Of a stretch of 64,000 bases of DNA, positions 17,753-25,385 are shown piece after piece. The notes beneath the pieces are model-generated. The model searched no databases, was not told the DNA's origin, and worked only from the letters and a program-made list of their open reading frames with translations. A program made the translations under genes and the position numbers. Positions within the stretch are counted from its first letter, which is position 1, and every line of letters begins with the position of its first letter. This DNA is from a bacterium (lineage in GTDB: Bacteria; ARS69): contig JALGZR010000010.1 in the NCBI GenBank assembly GCA_025774805.1, positions 1-64,000 on the forward strand, given 5' to 3'.

Positions 17753-18366
17753 GGATCGTCCCCCCTCTCCGGAGCGTTCCCGTCCCGGACGTCCGACCGG
17801 TCGACGCGGGCGAAGATCGCGTCGTGAAGCCCGACGCGATAGAGGATCCCCGCGGCTCGCTTCGTCAGGAGTCGCTCCCGGATCGGCCCCAACAGCGAGT
17901 CGCGATCGATCCAGCGCGCGTCCCGGATCTCGGTCCGGTCGATCGGGCGCAACTCTCCACCGACGGCGACCGCCTCCAGCACGTGGGAGATCCAGTGAAT
18001 CGAATCCTCCTCCGACTCCGGAGCCGCCTCGAAGACCACCCGCGACCGGAGGAGGTAGCGTCGGATCTCGATCTCGAGACCGGTCTCCTCGAGACCCTCC
18101 CGTTTCGCGCCTTCCTCCACGGTCTCTCCCGGAGCGATTCCCCCGCTGGGCAATCGGTACGCGCCGTCGGGGTAGTCCGGCTTCGCGATGACGGCATACC
18201 GGTCTCCCCGGCGAATGACCAGGGTGATGTCGTGAGCGCGACCGTGCCTCTGCGTTTCCCGGATGAAGGCCAATTCCTCGTCGGAGGTGGGCACGCGAAA
18301 CGAGACCTCTCCCGGAACGCCCCACGCCCGTTCCGCCTCCCGAACCCGCTCCTCACCCACGTACAT
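17749..18366 (-). CDS. Nudix hydrolase
   Basis: 205 aa from ATG 18366 (GGGAG seven bases upstream); an in-frame GTG at 18384 would add six residues. The Nudix box is clear: GGIAPGETVEEGAKREGLEE followed by TGLEIE, with the REGLEE core that binds Mg2+. About 60 residues precede the Nudix fold (LVIRRGDRYAVIAKPDYPDG), with no recognisable domain. Coupled by a 4-base overlap to the SDR-like gene downstream. Substrate is unknown. Confidence 0.88.
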   Translation of the reverse strand: MYVGEERVREAERAWGVPGEVSFRVPTSDEELAFIRETQRHGRAHDITLVIRRGDRYAVIAKPDYPDGAYRLPSGGIAPGETVEEGAKREGLEETGLEIEIRRYLLRSRVVFEAAPESEEDSIHWISHVLEAVAVGGELRPIDRTEIRDARWIDRDSLLGPIRERLLTKRAAGILYRVGLHDAIFARVDRSDVRDGNAPERGDDP

Positions 18367-18449
18367 CCCGCATCTCCCGTCCACTCGCTTGCCGCTCTCG
18401 AGGCGATCGATCAGAATCCGACCGTCCGACCGAACCCCGGGAGAGAGCC

Positions 18450-19298
18450 GTGCCCCCCGTCGTTCCGTTCGCCGTCGTCCTCGGAACCGTCCAAGACGGG
18501 GGCTTCCCCCACGTCGGGTGCGCCTGCCCCGCCTGCGAGCGGGCGACCCGCGAGCCGTCTCTCCGCCGGAGCGTCGCGAGCCTCGGCCTCGTGACCCGGA
18601 AGGGCATCGCGGTGATCGACGCGACGCCCGACTTCGCGTCCCAAACCCGGCGACTGGCCGAGCTCGCGGGCCGATCGGTGGCGGATCCGCCGCGGGCCCT
18701 GCTCCTCACCCACCTGCACGCCGGACACGTCCTGGGCCTGGCGCTGATGGGACGGGAGGCATGGGCGAACACGGGAACTCCGGTTTGGGCGACGGAGAAG
18801 TGCCTCGCGTTTCTCCAGCGGAACGAGCCGTTCGCGGCGCTCTTCCGCGACGGTCATCTCTCCGGGCGAGCCCTCCCCCTCGGGTGGGACGCCTCTCTGG
18901 ACGACCTCGTGATCCAGCCGATCCCGGTTCACCACCGCAGCGAGAACGGCGACACCGTCGGCTACCGCGTGGAGGGGCCGGAGAGATCGATCTTCTATGC
19001 TCCCGACCTCGATTCCGTGACTCCGGACGTGATCGGACAGATCCGCGCGGCGGATATCGCGATCCTCGACGGAACCTTCTTTCGGAGAGGAGAGCTCTCG
19101 CGAACCGACGCGAGCGCCGTGCCCCACCCCGCGATCGCCGACACGATGAGCGCCGTCTCCCGCATCGACACGAAGGTGCTCTTCACCCATCTCAATCACA
19201 CGAATCCCGGTCTCGATCCCGATTCGCGGGAGAGCCGCGCGATCCGAGCCGTGGGGATGCGGGTTGCGCGGGAAGGCGAGGTGATCGAGCTCGGGTAG
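18450..19298 (+). CDS. PqqB-like metallo-beta-lactamase-fold protein
   Basis: 282 aa. GTG 18450 with GGGAGAG upstream. The N-terminus LGTVQDGGFPHVGCACPACE matches PqqB-type proteins, including a Cys cluster (CACPAC). The first metal motif is THLHAGHVLGL, where canonical MBL H-x-H-x-D-H has Ala for Asp, as is tolerated in PqqB-like proteins. FYAPDLDSV and FTHLNHTNPGLD close the fold. No pqqA, pqqC, pqqD or pqqE is nearby, so this may be a stand-alone PqqB paralogue rather than a PQQ-biosynthesis enzyme. Confidence 0.82.
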   Translation: MPPVVPFAVVLGTVQDGGFPHVGCACPACERATREPSLRRSVASLGLVTRKGIAVIDATPDFASQTRRLAELAGRSVADPPRALLLTHLHAGHVLGLALMGREAWANTGTPVWATEKCLAFLQRNEPFAALFRDGHLSGRALPLGWDASLDDLVIQPIPVHHRSENGDTVGYRVEGPERSIFYAPDLDSVTPDVIGQIRAADIAILDGTFFRRGELSRTDASAVPHPAIADTMSAVSRIDTKVLFTHLNHTNPGLDPDSRESRAIRAVGMRVAREGEVIELG

Positions 19299-19301
19299 CC
19301 G

Positions 19302-19369
19302 GTGCTCCTCACCGGCCTCTGCCCCGACCGCGACGGACCACGGCGAGCCCGGGGAAAGACGCAGGCTAG
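19302..19369. repeat. Degenerate paired copy of the dispersed palindromic repeat
   Basis: GTGCTCCTCACCGGCCTC at 19302-19319 and AGCCCGGGGAAAGACGCAGG with CTAG ending at 19369 correspond to the two arms of the repeat, here diverged. It fills the gap between convergent genes, and its CTAG carries the stop codon of the minus-strand gene. Confidence 0.5.
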
Positions 19370-19980
19370 CGAACCATCGAGATCCCGACGGAGACCCCGG
19401 AGACGAAATCGGAAGTCGTCGGCAGATCGTCCCCGAGCCCGAGCGCGGCGTAGTCCTCTTCGTCCTCGTTGAGGTAGAGGTACTCCCCACGGTATTCCAC
19501 GTTCAGGTGGTACGTGTTCAGGAAGTCGAGGCCGAGACCCTCCAAGGAGACCTTGACGCCGATGCCCGCCCTCGCCGACGCGTCGAAGCTCGATTCCAAG
19601 CGCCGGTCGGGCGGAGTGATGCGCGCCCCTCCCCCCCCGATCAGGAGGTACATGTTCCGGGATTGGGCCCCCAGATTCGGAAACCACAGGATCTGGAGGG
19701 CCCCGCCGTAGCCCTTGGGGGCTCTCCTCCCGAGCGGCCACACCCGGGTCTCCCCCAGAAGCTGGAGCTCGACTCCCTCGACCACGAACATCCCCAGCCT
19801 CAGCTCGGGCTGCGCGCTGAACGGCCCGTCGTAGAGCTCGGGCAGGGAGGTCGCCGAGGCGCCGATCTGGATCTCCCGGCTTCCGGCGACGACCGGAAAG
19901 GACTGGGCTTGGGCCTCGCCGCCGGCGAGGAGAAGAGCGGGGGCCAAAAGGACTACGCCGGCCCGGCGCATGGAAGTCAT
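19366..19980 (-). CDS. Exported beta-barrel-like protein
   Basis: 204 aa. ATG 19980 has a strong AGGAGG seven bases upstream. Signal peptide about residues 1-26 (VVLLAPALLLAGGEAQAQ). The mature part is made of alternating strands with aromatic ends (LRLGMFVVEGVELQLLGET, MYLLIGGGGARI, VEYRGEYLYLNEDEEDY) and ends SVGISMVR, compatible with a small outer-membrane barrel. No family is identified. Confidence 0.65.
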   Translation of the reverse strand: MTSMRRAGVVLLAPALLLAGGEAQAQSFPVVAGSREIQIGASATSLPELYDGPFSAQPELRLGMFVVEGVELQLLGETRVWPLGRRAPKGYGGALQILWFPNLGAQSRNMYLLIGGGGARITPPDRRLESSFDASARAGIGVKVSLEGLGLDFLNTYHLNVEYRGEYLYLNEDEEDYAALGLGDDLPTTSDFVSGVSVGISMVR

Positions 19981-20103
19981 CGGGTCCTCCTCTCGGGCCT
20001 CCGTTCGGAACCCCTCTCGGGGGAGCGGGATCGATTCGCCTCGTCTCGGGCAAGCGGCCCTACCATACCATCGCACGGGAAGTTCCGCCTCCCCTGCCCC
20101 GAC

Positions 20104-20132
20104 TTGACATCGCCCGGACCGACCCGGATCCT
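20104..20132 (+). promoter_or_regulatory. Putative promoter of the NAD kinase gene
   Basis: A consensus TTGACA at 20104-20109 is followed after 17 bases by GATCCT at 20127-20132, about 55 bases before the chosen start codon. The -10 is poor, so confidence rests on the perfect -35 and location. Confidence 0.4.
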
Positions 20133-20186
20133 GGAATGCGCGGAGTCGTGCGGCCTCGATCTACGGAGGGAGGCTTGGCGATCGGA

Positions 20187-20894
20187 ATGGCCATGACGCG
20201 CGTCCTGGTGCTCGGAGACGATGTCGAGGGGATCCTCCACCAGGTGGAGGAATCGGGACTGGAGCCGGTCACCGAGTCGCCCGACGTCGTCCTCACGTAC
20301 GGCGGGGACGGGCTCCTGCTGCACAGCGAACGCGAGTGGCCGGGAGTGCCCAAGCTCCCCTTGCGCAACAGCCGCCACGGAAAGAAGTGTGAGCCGCATC
20401 AGATCCAGGTCGCGCTCGCCCGGTTGATCTCCGGCGACCTGCACCGCAGAGAGCACATCAAGCTGCGGGGGGAGGCCAAAGAACGGGTCCAGATCGGACT
20501 GAACGACGTCCTCGTCCACAACAGCCGACCGACGTCGAGCGTGCGGTGCCGGATCTGGGTCGACGACCGCGAGTTCGGAGACGAGATCGTCGGCGACGGC
20601 GTCGTCGTCGCCACCCCCTTCGGGTCCACCGCGTACTACCGCTCCATCACCCGGGGCGTCTTTCGTTCCGGGATCGGTCTCGCCTTCAACAACTCGACCG
20701 TTCCGGTCGACCACATGGTGCTCCGCGAGGAGTCACGAATTCGTGTCCGCATCACCCGGGGCCCGGCCATCGTGGCCGCCGACAATCACATCGACTGGAT
20801 TCCGCTCGAACGAGGAGACGAGGTGGAGATCCGGCGAGACGAGGGGAAGGCGGTCATCCTCGGTCTGACGGGAGGCCGGAAGCGGATCCCCTAG
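20187..20894 (+). CDS. nadK: NAD kinase (short form)
   Basis: 235 aa enzyme phosphorylating NAD to NADP. The GGDG motif is in VLTYGGDGLLLH, the N-D motif in IGLNDVLVH, and the family hallmark GDGVVVATPFGSTAYYRS is intact. It is shorter than typical 290-aa NadK and resembles archaeal/plant-type short forms. ATG 20187 is preceded by GGAGGGAGG at 13-base spacing; a TTG at 20175 sits too close to that site, and ATG 20193 is also possible. The 3' end overlaps the convergent SGNH gene by 41 bases. Confidence 0.85.
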   Translation: MAMTRVLVLGDDVEGILHQVEESGLEPVTESPDVVLTYGGDGLLLHSEREWPGVPKLPLRNSRHGKKCEPHQIQVALARLISGDLHRREHIKLRGEAKERVQIGLNDVLVHNSRPTSSVRCRIWVDDREFGDEIVGDGVVVATPFGSTAYYRSITRGVFRSGIGLAFNNSTVPVDHMVLREESRIRVRITRGPAIVAADNHIDWIPLERGDEVEIRRDEGKAVILGLTGGRKRIP

Positions 20895-21969
20895 CCTGAA
20901 TCTCGACGACTTGGACGAGGGTCTCTCGGAGGTGTCGAGCCGCGAGCTCGTGCCCCAGCGGAGTCCAGTGTCCGTCCCCCCTGTAGTTCGTAATCTTCCC
21001 CCGCTCGGCCGCGCTCGCGAAGGAAGGGCGGAGGTCCACCGTGGGAAACCCCTCCCGCTCCAGGAACTCGACGACGTCGGCCATGCGGTCGACCCCCTTC
21101 CCCTTGTCGAGAAGGGGCGGGACGATCATCGCGACGAGCGCGGCGCCGTCGGCCTCGCACGCCGTGCGCAGGGATCGTACGAGCCGCCGCATGAGCTCGC
21201 GAGTACGGCGCTCCAGCTCGGCGCGGTCCTGGCCCTTGACCGACCGTGCCGACAGGGTCTGCTGATGGAGCATGGCGAATTTGTGCCGGACGGTGTTGAG
21301 AAGGTGGGACCGGGCGAGAAAGGACTGGAGACCGGGGATTCTGCGCGAGATCCGCTGGATGTCCGCGGCGGACGTCCGGCGCGCCGTCCGCTTCGCGAGG
21401 GATTCGCCCTCCAGGACGTACAGGCCGCTCGTCACGTTGTCCCAGAAGTCGTTCGGACTGATGCACAGGACCACGACGTCGGGGGAGTAGCGGTGTCCCT
21501 CCGTCCGATAGTAGGCCAACTGGTGGGCGGTCCCGGTCCCTCCCACCCCGGCGTTCAGGACCTCCCAGGTCTCGGCTGGATCGCCCGCGGAAGCCAGGCT
21601 CCGCTCCAGCACTTCGGCGAACGTCTCCTCGCGGGCGACGCCGTGACCGCAGGTGAAGGAGTCCCCGAGGCAGAGAATCCGACGCGTTCCCGGCGGCTTC
21701 TCGAGGGGGTGCTCCCGATCCCGGAGCCCTCGCGAGTTGATCACGAGGTCCATGTCGTACTCGGAGCAGGTGATGAAACCGCGGGAGTCCGGAATGTGCT
21801 TCACCCCCACGTCGGGATCCCACATGACCGGAAGGTAGGCCATGCGAGGCACCGGCGCGACGAGGCGAATGCCGATCTCCAGAATCGCCAGAAAGAACCC
21901 GAGGGAGAGGAACGCCTTGCCGAGGATCGACGCGATGCGAAGAAGGGGACCGGGCGAGGTTGCGCCCAC
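20854..21969 (-). CDS. SGNH/GDSL-family hydrolase, membrane-anchored
   Basis: 371 aa. GTG 21969 (weak ribosome site). One N-terminal membrane helix (AFLSLGFFLAILEIGIRLVA) is followed by a periplasmic SGNH domain: block I ILCLGDSFTCGHGV, block III-like CISPNDFWDNV, and block V GDGHWTPLGHELAA with the Asp-x-x-His pair. This form often occurs with MBOAT/AlgX-like or DUF5989 genes in cell-surface modification clusters; here the DUF5989 gene starts 72 bases away in the divergent direction. Substrate is unknown. Confidence 0.85.
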   Translation of the reverse strand: MGATSPGPLLRIASILGKAFLSLGFFLAILEIGIRLVAPVPRMAYLPVMWDPDVGVKHIPDSRGFITCSEYDMDLVINSRGLRDREHPLEKPPGTRRILCLGDSFTCGHGVAREETFAEVLERSLASAGDPAETWEVLNAGVGGTGTAHQLAYYRTEGHRYSPDVVVLCISPNDFWDNVTSGLYVLEGESLAKRTARRTSAADIQRISRRIPGLQSFLARSHLLNTVRHKFAMLHQQTLSARSVKGQDRAELERRTRELMRRLVRSLRTACEADGAALVAMIVPPLLDKGKGVDRMADVVEFLEREGFPTVDLRPSFASAAERGKITNYRGDGHWTPLGHELAARHLRETLVQVVEIQARGSASGLPSDRG

Positions 21970-22041
21970 GATGCAAACCCGCTAGCGTGGAAGGGGTGAC
22001 GACTATCTCCGGGCACTGCAGGCTAGGATAAGGGGGAGGGC

Positions 22042-22215
22042 ATGTCCAGATCGAGCGCCGATGGAGCCCCGGAACCACCTCGACGCGGCCTCAGGGCCGC
22101 ACTCTGGAGGAACCGGATCTGGTGGCTTCCCCCGCTCGTGCTGGTTTTCGTGATCCTGGGCCTACTCGTCGTGATCGGGCAGGACGTGCCTCCCTTCCTC
22201 TACACGCTGTTCTGA
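22042..22215 (+). CDS. DUF5989-family single-pass membrane mini-protein
   Basis: 57 aa, too short for common length cut-offs. ATG 22042 lies directly after AGGGGGAGGG. A basic cytoplasmic segment (PPRRGLRAALWRNRIWW) leads into one membrane helix (LPPLVLVFVILGLLVVIG) and the signature end GQDVPPFLYTLF, which matches DUF5989 proteins as I know them. The family commonly neighbours SGNH hydrolases and carbamoyltransferases of unknown role; here the SGNH gene is divergent. Its last 16 bases overlap the convergent methyltransferase gene. Confidence 0.8.
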   Translation: MSRSSADGAPEPPRRGLRAALWRNRIWWLPPLVLVFVILGLLVVIGQDVPPFLYTLF

Positions 22216-23057
22216 CCCGCGCCCCTCGGGCGGACTGCCCGCCGGCCGTACGCCACGAGGTGCCCTCCCCACCGCCAGCGATCGAAGATCGGGTTCACGA
22301 GACGGATCCACGGGCTCATCTCGCCCCACTGCTGCGCGGGTGCGCGGGTCGACAGAACGGAGAGCCCGCTCGTCTCCATGGTGTGCACGAGCGTCCGCGG
22401 AGTGAAGTACCAGTAGTGGTGCCCGGTGGCGTAGTGCTTCCAGGGATTTCGTTTGAGGCGGTACCGGCTCTGAAAGCTCTTCCACCGGGAGGAGAGGCTT
22501 CCCAGGTTCGGCACCTCGACGCGGACCACGCCGCGCTCCCGAACCAGGCGCGCCACGGTTTCCAGCGTCGTGAACGGGTCGGAGACGTGCTCGAGGACGT
22601 GGTTCAGAACGACCGCGTCGTAGCGATCCGATTCGAGGGAGAGCTCTTCCAGGGGACCGTGGTGGGCGGGGATCCCCAGGTTCTCCCCGACGTGGCGCGC
22701 CATGACCGAGGAGATGTCGGTCGCCTCGGGGCTCCAGCCCCGCTCGAGCGCGACGCGGACGAGCGCACCGTCCCCCGCCCCAACGTCGAGGAGGCGTCCC
22801 GGACCCCCCGTGAAGGACTCCACCTCCGCGAGCAGCGCCGAGAACACGAGCCGGCGTCTCTCGACCTTCTGTTCCAGCTCGGGCCGGAAGTACTCGTAGC
22901 CGTAGATCGACTCGTCCGCCTCGCCCGGCTCCGGGACGAGCTGCGCGTACTGGATCCCGCAGTCGGGACACTCGACGACGTCGTTCCCGGGGGCGATGGA
23001 GAAGACCCGCTTAAGCGGCGCGCCCTTGCGGCACCGGCACTTTCTTGCGGACGTCAC
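22200..23057 (-). CDS. SAM-dependent methyltransferase with N-terminal zinc-ribbon-like segment
   Basis: 285 aa. GTG 23057; no clear ribosome site. The N-terminus has Cys pairs (CRC, CPDCGIQY) like the C-x-x-C ribbon of methyltransferase 13/23-type proteins that modify sugars. Motif I is LLDVGAGDGALVRVALERG, with NHVLEHVSDPFTTL as motif IV and FTPRTLVHTMETSG later. HYWYFTPRTL is common among surface-polysaccharide methyltransferases. It lies 16 bases downstream of the aminotransferase gene on the same strand. Confidence 0.85.
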   Translation of the reverse strand: MTSARKCRCRKGAPLKRVFSIAPGNDVVECPDCGIQYAQLVPEPGEADESIYGYEYFRPELEQKVERRRLVFSALLAEVESFTGGPGRLLDVGAGDGALVRVALERGWSPEATDISSVMARHVGENLGIPAHHGPLEELSLESDRYDAVVLNHVLEHVSDPFTTLETVARLVRERGVVRVEVPNLGSLSSRWKSFQSRYRLKRNPWKHYATGHHYWYFTPRTLVHTMETSGLSVLSTRAPAQQWGEMSPWIRLVNPIFDRWRWGGHLVAYGRRAVRPRGAGQNSV

Positions 23058-23073
23058 GGCCGAGACCGCGGCG

Positions 23074-24204
23074 TCAACCGCGTATGCCCGATCCCGACTC
23101 TCCGATCGACACCGACAGCTCCTCGGCCGTGGGATCCAGCGGCAGTCCGTTCTTCGGATCGGCCATCATCGCCTGGAGGTCGTCCACGAGCTCGAGGGTG
23201 ATGGCTCCCGGAGTGCCGTCCCCGACCCGCACGCCCTCGATCTCGGTGATCGGCATCACCCCGGCGCCGGTGCCCGTCATGAAGCACTCCTTGTCGGAAC
23301 CGACGAAGTCGATGGGCATCAGGTCGTCGCGTACGGAGACGCGGTACCCGCGCTTCTCCGCCAGCATGATGACGGTCTCGCGGGTGATCCCCGGCAGGCA
23401 GTACTCGGTGATCGGAGTTCGCAGGGTGACCTGGCTCGGCTCGCGCTCCCAGCCCTCTCCGCGGATGACGGAGAAGATATTGTCCACGGTCGCCTCGGCC
23501 ACGAAGCCGTCGGCCGTGAGCATCAGGGACTCGACGAAACCGGTGCCCAGGGTTCCCTCGATCAGCGCGAGCACGTTGTTGAGGTAGTTGTTGCTCTTGA
23601 TGTTCGGATTGATGAAGCGACGATCGGGTCGGCGCACCCTCCGCGTGAGACCCAGCGGAATGCCCCGCCGGTAGGCCTCCTGTGAGTAGAGGCGGATCGT
23701 GCTCACGATCGCGAATACGGTGGGCGAGATGCACTTCCGGGGATTGATCCCCAGATCGCCCAGCCCCCGCGTGACGACGAGCCGGATGTACCCGGCTCCG
23801 CCCTCGGGGAACTCGACCTGGCCACAGGTCTCCAGGAGGCGCTCGGTCAGGGTCCGGCGGTCGACGGGCGAATCGATGTCGATCAGCTCCATGGATCGAT
23901 CCAGGCGATCCATGTGCTCCCGGTACAGGAAGATCGATCGATTGCGGATGAGGATTCCCTCGAAGACCGCGTCCCCGTACAGGGCCACGTGATCCAGGCA
24001 CGAGAGACCGACCTCGTCCAGCCGGAAGATCCCGTCCTTGCGCGGGAGGCCCGAAGGGTCCTCCGAGGTCACTCCCTCCGAGGACTCCACGAGCGCCCGC
24101 GGGGTCAGGCCCTCGATCACGGGCATGCTGAGGTAGACGCGAGCCCGACTGCCGACCTCCCGGAGAGTGTCGATCGCCCCTTGGTATTCCTGTCGACTTC
24201 TCAA
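23074..24204 (-). CDS. ilvE: Class IV (branched-chain-type) aminotransferase
   Basis: PLP enzyme moving the amino group between branched-chain amino acids and 2-oxoglutarate. Key parts: YGDAVFEGI, the PLP lysine in NPNIKSNNYLNNV, EATVDNIFSV and TGTGAGVMPI. From TTG 24204 (GGGGGTG four bases upstream) the protein is 376 aa; from ATG 24126 it is 350 aa but has no ribosome site. Both exceed the usual 300-310 aa because of N- and C-terminal extensions. D-amino-acid transaminase or ADC-lyase activity cannot be excluded by motif alone. Confidence 0.85.
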   Translation of the reverse strand: MRSRQEYQGAIDTLREVGSRARVYLSMPVIEGLTPRALVESSEGVTSEDPSGLPRKDGIFRLDEVGLSCLDHVALYGDAVFEGILIRNRSIFLYREHMDRLDRSMELIDIDSPVDRRTLTERLLETCGQVEFPEGGAGYIRLVVTRGLGDLGINPRKCISPTVFAIVSTIRLYSQEAYRRGIPLGLTRRVRRPDRRFINPNIKSNNYLNNVLALIEGTLGTGFVESLMLTADGFVAEATVDNIFSVIRGEGWEREPSQVTLRTPITEYCLPGITRETVIMLAEKRGYRVSVRDDLMPIDFVGSDKECFMTGTGAGVMPITEIEGVRVGDGTPGAITLELVDDLQAMMADPKNGLPLDPTAEELSVSIGESGSGIRG

Positions 24205-24347
24205 ATCACACCCCCGGTGTTCGGTGGACGAAAATGGCCTCGCCGACGTTTCCGGCCCATTGTACCGGCCTGTCCGCGGAACGGGGAGTCTTTCCTGGCC
24301 TCGACCCGCACTGTTCGTGAAAGGCCGTCGCGAGATCGTGGAGACGG

Positions 24348-24438
24348 CCACCGGACGGGCACCCGCAGGGGCTCGAACCCGAGGCGTATCTGAATGATAC
24401 GTCGCAGGGTGCGAGGGGCGAGGACGCCCGTCCGGTGG
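24348..24438. other. 91-nt highly structured element (possible non-coding or leader RNA)
   Basis: CCACCGGACGGGC at 24348-24360 is the perfect reverse complement of GCCCGTCCGGTGG at 24426-24438, a 13-bp terminal helix. Inside are CTCG-AACC-CGAG (24372-24383), CGTATC-TGAAT-GATACG (24385-24401) and an ACCC/GGGT pairing (24361-24364 with 24407-24410), giving a multi-branched fold. On the minus strand it could lie in the aminotransferase leader; on the plus strand it is upstream of the promoter of the next gene. It is not a convincing tRNA: the T-arm-like GGTTCGAGCC lacks a full stem and D arm. Confidence 0.5.
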
Positions 24439-24535
24439 TGCGTTTCCGCGGTCGCAGCAGGTCGTTCACGAATAGTCCGGGTCAAGAGGAACCTGACGGG
24501 AGTTCCGCGGGTACAGCAACCGAGAGCGGGTCCGG

Positions 24536-24564
24536 TTGTGCGATCGGGCGCCCTTGGCTAGAAT
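24536..24564 (+). promoter_or_regulatory. Sigma70-type promoter of the exported protein gene
   Basis: TTGTGC (24536-24541), 17-base spacer, TAGAAT (24559-24564; five of six consensus bases). The ATG follows 47 bases later. Confidence 0.55.
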
Positions 24565-24611
24565 CTCGCCCCCGCTCTCGATCCCGGGCTCTTCCGACAG
24601 GTGGTCTACCC

Positions 24612-25385
24612 ATGTCCGTAACGCGTTTCACAGGTTTGATCGCGCTCCTTCTGGCGGTGACGCTTCCGCCACGGGTCGCGGAGGGTCAGATCCTCCGGGA
24701 CCTGGAGGACGTTTCGCTGGGCTATGAGATCTATCTCGACGAGGACCCCGAACCGATCGGGACCTTCGACATCTCCTTCGTCCGGGGGGAGTCTTCGCGA
24801 GGACCGCATCTCGAGGTCCGGGCCCGCAGCGACTATACGGTCCCGCTGACCAATCCCTTCCGACACCAGGAGGATGTCGAGCTCTACTGCAACGAGGAGG
24901 GGATCTACCGGTTCGTGGCGACCCGGCGCTCCGGGGACGTCGAACGAAAGGTGTCGGCCCTCCGGAAGGACTTCGACTATCACGTCACGAGCGAGTTGCA
25001 GGGCAAGACCACCCAGACGATGATCACCGCGGGGGTCCGGAGGTCGAACCTCGGCCTCTTCTGCGGCGGCTTCCTGGAAACTCCCTTGGATCAAGACGAG
25101 ATGTTCGTCGACTTCCCGCTTCTCTACCCGGTCTACGCGAACCACGAGGCGCGGCAGAAGTATCGTGAGATGACCATTCCCATGGACGTCGGCGCGGACG
25201 AGCCCGTGCCGATCATCGTCTCTCGCGTCCAGCGGAAGGACAAGAAGTCCGACGCGATGTGGAACACGGCCAGCCCGCATCAGATCCTGATCAGGTACGA
25301 AGAGCCGACCTCCTACGGGAAGATGGTCTACCAGCTCGTGACAGTGAACGGGGAGCCTTTCGCGGAGAGCGAGCTCATCCGATGA
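24612..25385 (+). CDS. Exported DUF6134-like protein of unknown function
   Basis: 257 aa from ATG 24612. Signal peptide about residues 1-24 (GLIALLLAVTLPPRVAEGQ). The mature part is beta-rich: LGYEIYLDEDPEPIGTFDIS at the start, then FVATRRSGDVERKVSALRKD and a VYQLVTVN ending, in the manner of periplasmic proteins that measure or bind through antiparallel sheets. The DUF6134 assignment is a memory-based guess. It overlaps the next gene by 4 bases (ATGA), so they form one operon. Confidence 0.65.
   Translation: MSVTRFTGLIALLLAVTLPPRVAEGQILRDLEDVSLGYEIYLDEDPEPIGTFDISFVRGESSRGPHLEVRARSDYTVPLTNPFRHQEDVELYCNEEGIYRFVATRRSGDVERKVSALRKDFDYHVTSELQGKTTQTMITAGVRRSNLGLFCGGFLETPLDQDEMFVDFPLLYPVYANHEARQKYREMTIPMDVGADEPVPIIVSRVQRKDKKSDAMWNTASPHQILIRYEEPTSYGKMVYQLVTVNGEPFAESELIR

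Larger units (their letters stand above)
24205..24611. other. Divergent intergenic region (407 bases) with a structured element and a promoter
   Basis: Separates the aminotransferase (minus) from an exported protein gene (plus). It holds the 91-nt palindrome-bounded element at 24348-24438 and a good promoter at 24536-24564. No protein-coding frame here is convincing. Confidence 0.6.

Noticed and set aside
24365-24415. Possible tRNA (GGTTCGAGCC on the minus strand, 7-base loop in a 5-bp stem)
   Set aside because: The T stem has mismatches, there is no D arm, the candidate anticodon loop lacks U33 on that strand, and there is no CCA-type end.
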